Notes under the pieces: generated by a model | Seen by the model: the letters and a program-made list of their open reading frames with translations, nothing else | Database searches by the model: none | What the model was told of the DNA's origin: nothing | In this document: positions 8,355 through 14,447 of the stretch, in pieces | Numbering within the stretch: the first letter of the stretch is position 1 | Layout: every line of letters starts with the position of its first letter | Made by a program: the position numbers and the translations under genes | IMG/VR virus record: IMGVR_UViG_3300035670_000338 | Coordinates: 1 to 48,303 of that record | Source of the DNA: a virus | Reading direction: 5' to 3' (one strand) | Length of the DNA stretch: 48,303 nucleotides

Positions 8355-8878
8355 TCTGACCTCATTGCCTTATCTAGTTCTTCCCAGTTGATCGATTTAA
8401 GGGCAGAAAGATTCCCCTCGGGCCAATCGTATTTGGATATTCCAATGTAAGCAAGGCCCATCTGTTCGAGTATCCAGGCATCGCACCTGTCGTCCGACCC
8501 CGCCCCAGACCAAATGATTCCAGTTTTTGCAGAAATTGAAGAAATGACTTCATTCTTTGAGGCATTACCTTTTCCTGTTGCAAATTTAGCTCTACAGGTG
8601 GGCGGAACATCAACATATGGGATACCGCACTCGAATAGCCTCATCCGTACGGCTCCACCAAGTTCGCCAATGCTGTGAGCCTGACTATTTCTAGAGGCAA
8701 AAGAATATCCTTCAATTATTACTATTTCTACGGATTTATTAAGAACTAAATCAATTATTTCGTTTGATATTACGGATAGTCGTTCCGCACCTTTTGTCTT
8801 CGTAACAACTGTCCCAGTTTCTTGATCTATCGAATAACCAGTTGATGTCAGTGATAGGTCAAGGCCCATTAAGCGCAT
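8351..8878 (-). CDS. RuvC-like Holliday junction resolvase
   Basis: A 175-residue RNase H-fold resolvase of the RuvC family, expected to cut branched DNA during replication and before packaging. The first acidic residue is D7 in GLDLSLTSTG, the second E56 in VIIEGYSFASR, and the third acidic cluster is D129/D130 and D133 in GSDDRCDAW. A basic, Gly-rich stretch (TGKGNASKNEV) matches the DNA-binding part of RuvC. The length matches bacterial RuvC (about 170). The ATG at 8878 has a plausible GTAGG site upstream, and an internal ATG at 8869 is an alternative. It leads the leftward operon with the ParB/PAPS-reductase genes. Confidence 0.88.
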   Translation of the reverse strand: MRLMGLDLSLTSTGYSIDQETGTVVTKTKGAERLSVISNEIIDLVLNKSVEIVIIEGYSFASRNSQAHSIGELGGAVRMRLFECGIPYVDVPPTCRAKFATGKGNASKNEVISSISAKTGIIWSGAGSDDRCDAWILEQMGLAYIGISKYDWPEGNLSALKSINWEELDKAMRSD

Positions 8879-8935
8879 GTGGTAAACCTACTACATGCAC
8901 GTGATGGGTTATGTATATATGATAAAACTGAAAAA

Positions 8936-8973
8936 TGCAGAAGCCGAGGAGAACTAGCCCCCCGGCTTCTGCA
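8936..8973 (-). terminator. Strong hairpin, terminator-like on the minus strand
   Basis: TGCAGAAGCCG (8936-8946) and CGGCTTCTGCA (8963-8973) form a perfect 11-bp stem with a 16-base loop. On the minus strand the stem is followed by TTTTTCAGTTTT, the form of an intrinsic terminator for leftward transcription. That would stop antisense reads through the dioxygenase gene from the 10-14 kb minus-strand operon. It lies in the divergent gap between the RuvC-like and PhyH-type genes. Confidence 0.55.
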
Positions 8974-8993
8974 CCTGTAACGGTCCTAAGGTT

Positions 8994-9021
8994 TTGATGA
9001 GCACGCCCAGCAATATATTTT
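8994..9021 (+). promoter_or_regulatory. Possible promoter for the PhyH-type gene
   Basis: TTGATG (8994-8999) and TATTTT (9016-9021) are 16 bases apart, 24 bases before the ATG at 9045. AGGAG at 9028-9032 may serve as a distant ribosome binding site. Both hexamers are imperfect. The gene stands alone on this strand between hairpins, so it needs a promoter of its own, which makes this gap the natural place. Confidence 0.28.
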
Positions 9022-9044
9022 TAACACCAGGAGAGTGAAAAAAT

Positions 9045-9818
9045 ATGAACTATTTAGATTTCTTTGAAAAAAATGGTTATTTAATTATCGAAAAGTGCAT
9101 AAGTGACGAACTTCTTGATGCATATGAAAAAGAATGGGACAAAGATAATCTCGATAAGCGTACTCAACATGGTTTGCTTACTGGCTGGGATGGGCACTCT
9201 TCTTACCTAGAGCACGATTCAATAAAAGACATCCTATGTAACGAAACCATAAATGCTGTATTTATGGATTTGCAGAAAGGAATGGCGCTGCATTCAAGTA
9301 GGACATATGGAACATCAACGGAAATGCCATGGCACCATGACTCAGTTCTTCCGAACAACGTTGCGGCAGATAATTACATCGGTGTTTGGGTAGCGATTGA
9401 GGATGTTGCAGAAGACTCTGGACCTTTTGAATTTATTCCAGGATCGCATAAATGGGATATTGACTATTCAAATGTTTATACAGTTGAGGAAATAGGTTCT
9501 TTTGAGGGTGATTATGGATCAGTGAATCTATCTGAAGAGATACGTCAGCGTGGTATTCCATCAATAAAATTTCTTGCCAAACGCGGCGACATAATTATCT
9601 GGCATGGTCGTTTGATCCACCGGGGGGCGCAAATCCAAAACAAAAATGTTACGCGGAAAGCTCTTATCGGTCATTACTGTAATGGTTATGCGAATATTGA
9701 TGCTGGTGATATAGCACCATCTCTTACTGAATCCCTAAACGCAATAAAGTGGGAAGTTGGGGAGCCTCAAGGTCGCCTCGCTCAGTGGAAATCTGGCGGA
9801 TACTATTTCAAGTCATAG
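9045..9818 (+). CDS. Phytanoyl-CoA dioxygenase (PhyH)-family 2OG-Fe(II) oxygenase
   Basis: A 257-residue non-heme iron dioxygenase expected to use 2-oxoglutarate and O2 to hydroxylate a substrate in the cytoplasm. The iron-binding triad is visible: H97 and D99 in MPWHHDS, and H192 in WHGRLIHRGAQ. R204 (NVTRKAL) is a good candidate for binding the 2-oxoglutarate carboxylate. FEFIPGSHKWD is a typical PhyH segment. The length matches the family (250-300). The substrate is unknown: small metabolites, peptides and nucleotides are all possible. It is a single plus-strand gene between minus-strand operons, bounded by two hairpins, so it looks like an independently transcribed accessory (moron-like) gene. 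Confidence 0.88.
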   Translation: MNYLDFFEKNGYLIIEKCISDELLDAYEKEWDKDNLDKRTQHGLLTGWDGHSSYLEHDSIKDILCNETINAVFMDLQKGMALHSSRTYGTSTEMPWHHDSVLPNNVAADNYIGVWVAIEDVAEDSGPFEFIPGSHKWDIDYSNVYTVEEIGSFEGDYGSVNLSEEIRQRGIPSIKFLAKRGDIIIWHGRLIHRGAQIQNKNVTRKALIGHYCNGYANIDAGDIAPSLTESLNAIKWEVGEPQGRLAQWKSGGYYFKS

Positions 9819-9825
9819 ACAGCAA

Positions 9826-9862
9826 ACAACCGCTGGGCCCTGCAGGAGCAACCAGCGGTTGT
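9826..9862 (+). terminator. Hairpin after the PhyH-type gene
   Basis: ACAACCGCTGG (9826-9836) and CCAGCGGTTGT (9852-9862) form an 11-bp stem with a 15-base loop, 7 bases after the dioxygenase stop. No T-tract follows on the plus strand (AGGTCTTGG). On the minus strand TTGCTG follows, also weak. It probably ends or stabilises the dioxygenase mRNA. Confidence 0.42.
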
Positions 9863-9892
9863 AGGTCTTGGAATTAATCAGCTCTAAGAAAC

Positions 9893-9937
9893 TTAGGCGC
9901 CCTCGACTTCCTTGCCGTGGAGTAATCCACTAGACAT
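9893..9937 (-). CDS. Possible micro-ORF with strong ribosome binding site
   Basis: A 14-residue frame (MSSGLLHGKEVEGA) preceded by AGAAAGGCAGGTGG, an unusually good Shine-Dalgarno for such a short frame. It lies downstream of the HNH gene on the same strand in an otherwise empty stretch. It could be a leader peptide or a real micro-peptide. Chance is also possible because the frame is very short. Confidence 0.2.
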   Translation of the reverse strand: MSSGLLHGKEVEGA

Positions 9938-9972
9938 TGGACCACCTGCCTTTCTGTGTGCGAAAGTTAGCG

Positions 9973-9998
9973 TTTATCTAGGTACCTAGTGAGATAAA
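9973..9998. promoter_or_regulatory. Nested palindrome, operator-like
   Basis: CTAGGTACCTAG (9978-9989) is a perfect 12-base palindrome, nested in the inverted repeat TTTATCT (9973-9979) and AGATAAA (9992-9998). Removing four bases (TGAG) from the right side would give a perfect 10-bp hairpin. The symmetry suits a dimeric DNA-binding protein. It lies between the HNH gene end and the micro-ORF. No protein can be assigned to it. Confidence 0.3.
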
Positions 9999-10044
9999 TA
10001 CTACATCCATATTTTTTACAGAAAGGAGTAATAATTTTTGTGAT

Positions 10045-10404
10045 TTATTTTTCCCAGCCATGCTTCGCTAGGCCAAGGTCAAATGCAAGCTGTGGATAAT
10101 TTCCTATACGAACGTGGCAAGGCCTGCACACGGCAAGAACATTTGATTCATCGAGGATAGAACCACCCTGTGAGCGGCGAACTATTTCATGAACATCTTT
10201 GCTCATATGCTGATTAAAAGTAACTTTCCCATCGTGAGCAGCGAAAACACGACATGCTTGACATAGTGGGCGCTCTTTAAGAACCTTTACGACAAGTTCA
10301 CGCCTAATCTCATATTTGTCCTGCATTTTTTTAGAACGTTTTGCGATTGGCGTTTTTTGCCGAAGACCACTTTTTGACTTAAGGGGTTTTCTTCGCGGAA
10401 GCAT
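10045..10404 (-). CDS. HNH endonuclease
   Basis: A 119-residue HNH nuclease. A basic N-terminus (PRRKPLKSKSG) leads to two CxxC zinc-binding pairs (LCQAC and VCRPC) bracketing the active site. The catalytic HNH core is DVHEIVRRSQGGS, then ESNVLAVCRPCH. In phages such stand-alone HNH proteins often work with terminase in packaging or act as homing nucleases. The same leftward operon begins with the large terminase, which favours packaging but does not prove it. I placed the start at the ATG at 10404 because GGGAGG lies 4 bases upstream. The longer frame to 10455 would overlap the previous gene by 37 bases. Confidence 0.86.
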   Translation of the reverse strand: MLPRRKPLKSKSGLRQKTPIAKRSKKMQDKYEIRRELVVKVLKERPLCQACRVFAAHDGKVTFNQHMSKDVHEIVRRSQGGSILDESNVLAVCRPCHVRIGNYPQLAFDLGLAKHGWEK

Positions 10405-10418
10405 AAGCCTCCCTTTTG

Positions 10419-10925
10419 CTACAGGGATGATGCATCTATGGAATCGAAGTTCCACTTTCCATCAAGTGTAGACCACAATGCCCTATCGATAGCGGTCTCT
10501 TCCATATCAAACTCATGCATCATTGCACGATGCTTGATGATTGATTTCCGGAGGAAGTCAGCTTCGGCCCATCCATCTGACTGGATTGCTTCTCCTGTTT
10601 CAATCATCTGCGTGACTTCATCGAGTCGCTTGTTCACATGGAACAGGAAGCGGGAAACCTTAATCTTCCTTGAGTTGTAAGCCTGCGCTGCTTCTTTTGC
10701 AAGCCTGCGCCCATCATGGCCGAAACCTTCGTAGCGAATTTTATCCGCTTCGGCATCTTCCTCAATTGTTGCAATTTGATCCTCAAGATTCTCGACAAGT
10801 GCTAGAAGTGCATCCTTCCAGCGCTCCCAATTCTCGGGCTTCAAAAGCTCTTTCTTTTGGTTAGAGGAGAGCTTGTTTTTTACTTCCTCAGCAACCATTC
10901 CTGCAAAAACATCGTCGTTAATCAT
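10419..10925 (-). CDS. Hypothetical helical protein
   Basis: A 168-residue protein that I do not recognise. It is almost entirely helical and highly charged, with coiled-coil-like stretches (WKDALLALVENLEDQIATIE, then NSRKIKVSRFLFHVNKRLDE). There are no cysteines or nucleotide-binding motifs. It lies 9 bases after the Cas4-type nuclease and 14 bases before the HNH gene in the recombination operon, so a role in DNA recombination or as a nuclease partner is plausible. A similar small helical protein often lies next to Rad52-type genes in phages. The start is ATG with a purine-rich leader. Confidence 0.66.
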   Translation of the reverse strand: MINDDVFAGMVAEEVKNKLSSNQKKELLKPENWERWKDALLALVENLEDQIATIEEDAEADKIRYEGFGHDGRRLAKEAAQAYNSRKIKVSRFLFHVNKRLDEVTQMIETGEAIQSDGWAEADFLRKSIIKHRAMMHEFDMEETAIDRALWSTLDGKWNFDSIDASSL

Positions 10926-10934
10926 TTTTCACTT

Positions 10935-11696
10935 TCACCAAGCTGGACAAATAGATTTATAACTGCACCAATTACACAAGATTGACTTATTTGCTTCGAA
11001 GTATTCCGATGAGCAACGTTTATCAATTTCTGCTTTTGTTTCTTGTATTACCTCAACTGATTTGGATATGTCAGAGTCAGAAACACCTCTAACTAATTTC
11101 TTTAATCCCTTGAGGTAAATCAATTCAACTTTGTCTACTTCACCAACTCCAGTTATTGATAGTAGATGCGCATAGACATAAAGTTGAAAGAACTTATCGT
11201 CTTCCCATTCTGGACGAGGAACCTTACCCGTCTTGTAGTCGCTAACTGTAAGAAATATTGAGTCAGGACTCTGGCTAATCCTATCTATAAATCCCTTAAT
11301 TCTTACACCGCCAACTTCAGCATTAACTTCGTGCTCAAGACCTACTGGGTTTATCTTTTCTGGATCTTCAATACCCCACAAGTTCTCAACGCACCACCAG
11401 GCATTCCACCTAAATGAGTGCAATTTTTCAGACTTGTTGATTATTGACCCAGCCTGATCCCCCCAGCGCTCGTCCCACATTTTCTTAGCCAGAAAACGTG
11501 CTGTTGCAACATTTCTTTCTTCTGGGGGGTATTTATAAAACTCTTCCAAAATGTCATGGACAAAGTTGCCAAGAACTGCTTCTTCTCCAGGGACATCTGG
11601 AATCAAATCAATTTTGTTGAATTTGAATTTTTGCGGACAGTTCTGGAATGTCTGTATTGAAGATACGGACAGGTGCGGTGGTGGCTGTAGGTTCAA
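10935..11696 (-). CDS. Cas4/RecB-type PD-(D/E)XK exonuclease with Fe-S cysteines
   Basis: A 253-residue nuclease likely to resect DNA ends for the adjacent Rad52-type annealing protein. It opens with LSVSSIQTFQNCPQKFKF, the usual start of this family. GNFVHDILEEFY supplies the motif-I His, and VSDYKTGKVP carries the D...(D/E)xK core (DYKTG). The C-terminal CNWCSYKSIC, together with the N-terminal Cys, gives the four cysteines that bind a 4Fe-4S cluster in Cas4 and AddB. I prefer a TTG start at 11696, after GGAATAGG at the end of the Rad52-type gene. The frame also extends to a TTG at 11750, which would overlap that gene by 47 bases. The product would act in phage recombination or replication. 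Confidence 0.86.
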   Translation of the reverse strand: MNLQPPPHLSVSSIQTFQNCPQKFKFNKIDLIPDVPGEEAVLGNFVHDILEEFYKYPPEERNVATARFLAKKMWDERWGDQAGSIINKSEKLHSFRWNAWWCVENLWGIEDPEKINPVGLEHEVNAEVGGVRIKGFIDRISQSPDSIFLTVSDYKTGKVPRPEWEDDKFFQLYVYAHLLSITGVGEVDKVELIYLKGLKKLVRGVSDSDISKSVEVIQETKAEIDKRCSSEYFEANKSILCNWCSYKSICPAW

Positions 11697-11703
11697 ATCT
11701 TGC

Positions 11704-12381
11704 CTATTCCGATTCTTTTGCGTCGAACGATAGGCGAACCGCCTCGGCAATCAGCAGGTCCATTGCTTGATGCGTTGCGGTTGCCTTTGTCGGCTTCGGC
11801 TCGCCATTTCCAGCGGTGGACCAAAATTCGTTCAAAGAAGCCTTCTGCTCGTTGCTCAGGTTCTTAACGATAGAAACAAAGTTGTCCCACTTCTTTTCGA
11901 TTTCTGGGTCAACTTGTGGTTGTTGAGTTGCTTCCATTGCTTCCTCAATGTCCATTGCCTCATCAGAACGGGCAAGGTAGAGCCCAACTCCGAGCATCTG
12001 GGCGGCTTTCTTGAGTGCGTCCGACACAGCGCCCTTCATTTCATCGCCAAGGTCGACAATCTCGCCCTTTTTATTGCGCTTGATCTTTTGGCCACCAATT
12101 CCATCTTTCGTGACAGGCTCAACCCACTTGTCATCCTCTTTTGCATTTTCTGGATTCCAAGTCAAACGCACGTGCGCGGTGATGAAATCGCTGTCAATTG
12201 CATCGCGCTGGCAGGAGATAATCGTGAAGTCCCAGCGACTTACACCGAGGACTTTGTTCAGCCTATTCACAACCTCGCTGATTGGAATATAGGTGAGAGG
12301 TACGCCACTCTTGACAAGAGTCTTCTCCATCTCTGGAGCGAATGGTTCCGAAAGTTGCTGATAGATGTTGGAATTATTCAT
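11704..12381 (-). CDS. Rad52-family single-strand annealing protein
   Basis: A 225-residue recombination mediator of the Rad52/Rad22 type, expected to anneal complementary single strands. The N-terminal half shows the family pattern: LTYIPISEVVNRLNKVLG, then SRWDFTIISCQR and HVRLTW. The conserved GDEMKGAVSDALKKAAQMLG helix that binds DNA in Rad52 spans about residues 115-135. The C-terminus is Glu/Gln-rich and helical. A good AAGGGAG site precedes the ATG at 12381, and the start overlaps the stop of the preceding gene by 4 bases. With the Cas4-type exonuclease it forms the usual phage exonuclease-annealase pair. Confidence 0.83.
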   Translation of the reverse strand: MNNSNIYQQLSEPFAPEMEKTLVKSGVPLTYIPISEVVNRLNKVLGVSRWDFTIISCQRDAIDSDFITAHVRLTWNPENAKEDDKWVEPVTKDGIGGQKIKRNKKGEIVDLGDEMKGAVSDALKKAAQMLGVGLYLARSDEAMDIEEAMEATQQPQVDPEIEKKWDNFVSIVKNLSNEQKASLNEFWSTAGNGEPKPTKATATHQAMDLLIAEAVRLSFDAKESE

Positions 12382-12875
12382 TGGTTATCTCCCTTTCTGA
12401 CGATAACGCTTGTTTTTAGTTGCCCTACTTCGCAGTAGTTATCTGCATTGATTCCAATGCTGGACAATTCTTTAATCCTCCAGTAGGAAGGAGCGCAGTA
12501 TTTCATTAAATCTAGCGCCATTTCCCTTGGTGTCTTAATTACTTCTCCAGTATCAATATCGACAGAAAGTTGCATCAACTTGTCCACGACAGCATTGGCA
12601 AGTTCCTTGTGTTGCCAACCCTTTCTATCGTAAGAACTTTTCTTTTCAATCTGGGCTCCGTTTTCAAGGTTGATTACTTCCTTGTCCTGGATCAGATTCA
12701 AGAAAAAGGTTGACATTGAGTCATAAACCATCCCCAAATCACTTTTAGCTAGATTTAGCTGGAGGAGAACGCTTGCAGCATCTGCCTGATCTGGCTCAGA
12801 CTCAATATACTGACGAATTTCATCGTCCAGTTTCATTATTGCCTGCCTGATTTGCTGAACATTTTCGAGGCTCAA
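12378..12875 (-). CDS. Hypothetical protein upstream of Rad52-type gene
   Basis: A 165-residue, mainly helical protein with no motif that I can name. Notable segments are VYDSMSTFFLNLIQDKEVI, KSSYDRKGWQHKELANAVV and PREMALDLMKYCAPSYWRIK. It starts with TTG at 12875, after an AAAGGA site, and overlaps the Rad52-type gene by 4 bases, so the two are translationally coupled. Proteins of this size and arrangement commonly accompany phage annealases. A role as a loading or ssDNA-binding partner is possible but unproven. Confidence 0.7.
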   Translation of the reverse strand: MSLENVQQIRQAIMKLDDEIRQYIESEPDQADAASVLLQLNLAKSDLGMVYDSMSTFFLNLIQDKEVINLENGAQIEKKSSYDRKGWQHKELANAVVDKLMQLSVDIDTGEVIKTPREMALDLMKYCAPSYWRIKELSSIGINADNYCEVGQLKTSVIVRKGDNQ

Positions 12876-12907
12876 AGTTAATATTCCTTTGTATCTATTG
12901 GGTGTAC

Positions 12908-14215
12908 TTATATCAGTATAGAGATAGGTCTCCGTTGCGGCAACCCCAAACCAGTTAAAAATGTAAATGCCCCCACGGCAGAGTCAACTTGGTCGTCATG
13001 GTCGCAAGCTTCAGGAAATGAGGAAAATTCATCTAACCAGTCAGTAAGCCAAGTCCCTCTAACAACCCTGACATTACCATTCGCGGCAGCAGCAGCGAAG
13101 GGGCGTGATCTGGTTATTTTATCCCCAGTTGACCTAATTGCCCCAAAATCATAGCCCGGAAGAACATATCTAGCATATTGGTCTATTAATGCTTTTCCAG
13201 ACGATCCGGGTTCCTGTTCCATTCTTATCTGGACGCCGTGCCCATCCTCATAGGCGGTCTGGGCGATCATTTGCTCCACTTTTTCACCCTTAAACCTAAA
13301 TCTTTTAACGTCTAGAACATAGGAGACGCCCTGGTCAAAAAGCATCAAAGTTCCTACCGTATAGTCAGGATTGGGATTGGATGAAGATGGCTCAGATGCC
13401 GCCAAGTCCCAATATCTGACTGCCCTTGCCGAGCTTGTTACCTCGGGTATTTCGCTAGAATCGAGGATTACCATTGAGGTTCTATCAAAAAGCGAACCGA
13501 GCGTTGTGGACCACCAGTCACCTTCCTCTAGTCGCCTTCTCTCTACTGGGTCAAGTGCTGACAGGGCCTGACGATATGACGCAGCGTCAATTCCTGGGTT
13601 ATCAGTAAGTTTGCTCGGTACAAATATTCTTCCAGTAGTGGGGCCTTCGACTATAAATCTTTGCCTTACCCAGTTTGGTGCAGGGTTAGAGGCTGCTCTC
13701 ATTCGGAGCGGAACTTTGGATAATGGGCCAGAAGATGGTCGCCGCAAACGGGAGAATAGGTATCTGTAATCATTTTCCCTAATTTCAGTAACTTCGTCCA
13801 TCCCGATGAACTGGAATTCCGAACCCTTATATCTCAGGTAGTCACCAGCATTATTCAAATAGCCAAATGAAATTCTTGCTCCTGATGGGAACGTAGCAAC
13901 GAAGCTGTTGTTGTTCCAGTGCACATCATCGTAGTTGCTCATCCATGTTTTAAATCTGTCCATGAGAGCGCCAGGAAGCGACAAGTCAGCAAATGTTCTT
14001 CTAAACAAAATTGCTGAGTATCCAGGGATATCAACATATTGAAGAGCGGACATCAATAAAGCAGAAGACTTGCCACCACCAGCAGCACCACCGAATAAAG
14101 CCTCAATTGAGTTTGTCCTTAGAAACACTTTTTGGTTTAGGGACGGCTCCTCTGGACAAAAATCCGGCATTTTAGGCTGAAGATATTCGAGGACTTTGTT
14201 CCAGTCGGTTGTCAT
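12908..14215 (-). CDS. terL: Terminase large subunit
   Basis: A 435-residue packaging motor that pumps DNA into the prohead and cuts the concatemer. The ATPase Walker A is FGGAAGGGKSS (residues 41-51), and FQFIGMDEVTE near residue 140 is the Walker B with catalytic Glu. The Arg-rich SRLRRPSSG loop follows. The C-terminal nuclease has an RYWDLAASE aspartate near residue 268 and a HDDQVDSAVGAF cluster near the end. The length is normal. No small terminase is recognisable nearby. The gene is transcribed away from the portal gene across a 41-base gap with an inverted repeat, whereas most tailed phages encode terminase and portal on the same strand. Confidence 0.92.
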   Translation of the reverse strand: MTTDWNKVLEYLQPKMPDFCPEEPSLNQKVFLRTNSIEALFGGAAGGGKSSALLMSALQYVDIPGYSAILFRRTFADLSLPGALMDRFKTWMSNYDDVHWNNNSFVATFPSGARISFGYLNNAGDYLRYKGSEFQFIGMDEVTEIRENDYRYLFSRLRRPSSGPLSKVPLRMRAASNPAPNWVRQRFIVEGPTTGRIFVPSKLTDNPGIDAASYRQALSALDPVERRRLEEGDWWSTTLGSLFDRTSMVILDSSEIPEVTSSARAVRYWDLAASEPSSSNPNPDYTVGTLMLFDQGVSYVLDVKRFRFKGEKVEQMIAQTAYEDGHGVQIRMEQEPGSSGKALIDQYARYVLPGYDFGAIRSTGDKITRSRPFAAAAANGNVRVVRGTWLTDWLDEFSSFPEACDHDDQVDSAVGAFTFLTGLGLPQRRPISILI

Positions 14216-14233
14216 GTGTGTTACCTTTTCGGC

Positions 14234-14253
14234 AGCCTAAAATGAATTAGGCT
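14234..14253. promoter_or_regulatory. Inverted repeat in divergent terminase/portal region
   Basis: AGCCTAA (14234-14240) and TTAGGCT (14247-14253) form a 7-bp inverted repeat with a 6-base spacer. TAAAAT (14238-14243, plus strand) inside it resembles a -10. It lies between the divergent terL and membrane-protein/portal genes and could be an operator controlling one or both directions. No convincing -35 is seen. Confidence 0.3.
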
Positions 14254-14265
14254 AGAGTGCGGCAT

Positions 14266-14445
14266 ATGAAAAATTTGTTTTTGTTGATTAGGACATTCTT
14301 TAATCGCTCAACGTTCGCTTATTTACTTATGCTCTCATTTATACTATTTACAACGGTTGGTGCGGCGTTAATTTACGCGCCTGCTGGGTTTATAACCGCA
14401 GGAATGTCCTGCGGCCTATTCGGCTATCTCCTGGGTCGTGAGTAA
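14266..14445 (+). CDS. Small two-helix membrane protein
   Basis: A 59-residue protein with a short basic N-terminus (MKNLFLLIRTFFNR) and two likely membrane helices around residues 16-36 and 38-57, separated by a short loop with Pro. The C-terminus (GRE) is short. I prefer the ATG at 14266, though a GTG at 14257 in the same frame is possible. Neither has a strong ribosome binding site. It ends 2 bases before the portal ATG, so the two are co-transcribed. Size and topology would fit a holin-like or membrane-anchoring protein, but no lysis enzyme is encoded nearby. The function is open. Confidence 0.6.
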   Translation: MKNLFLLIRTFFNRSTFAYLLMLSFILFTTVGAALIYAPAGFITAGMSCGLFGYLLGRE

Positions 14446-14447
14446 AT

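Noticed and set aside
5223-8878. A DndABCDE or Ssp DNA phosphorothioation system
   Set aside because: Only the PAPS-reductase-like member and ParB-like proteins are present. No cysteine desulfurase, DndD/DndE-like or SspB/D genes are seen, so IbrA/IbrB-like is the better label.
8978-8992. A genuine I-CeuI homing site or rRNA gene fragment
   Set aside because: Only 15 bases of the site match, flanking bases differ, and no rRNA sequence or homing nuclease of that type is nearby.
11767-12438. Plus-strand 223-codon frame opposite the Rad52-type gene
   Set aside because: It overlaps two convincing minus-strand genes completely and has no start signals or recognisable domain.
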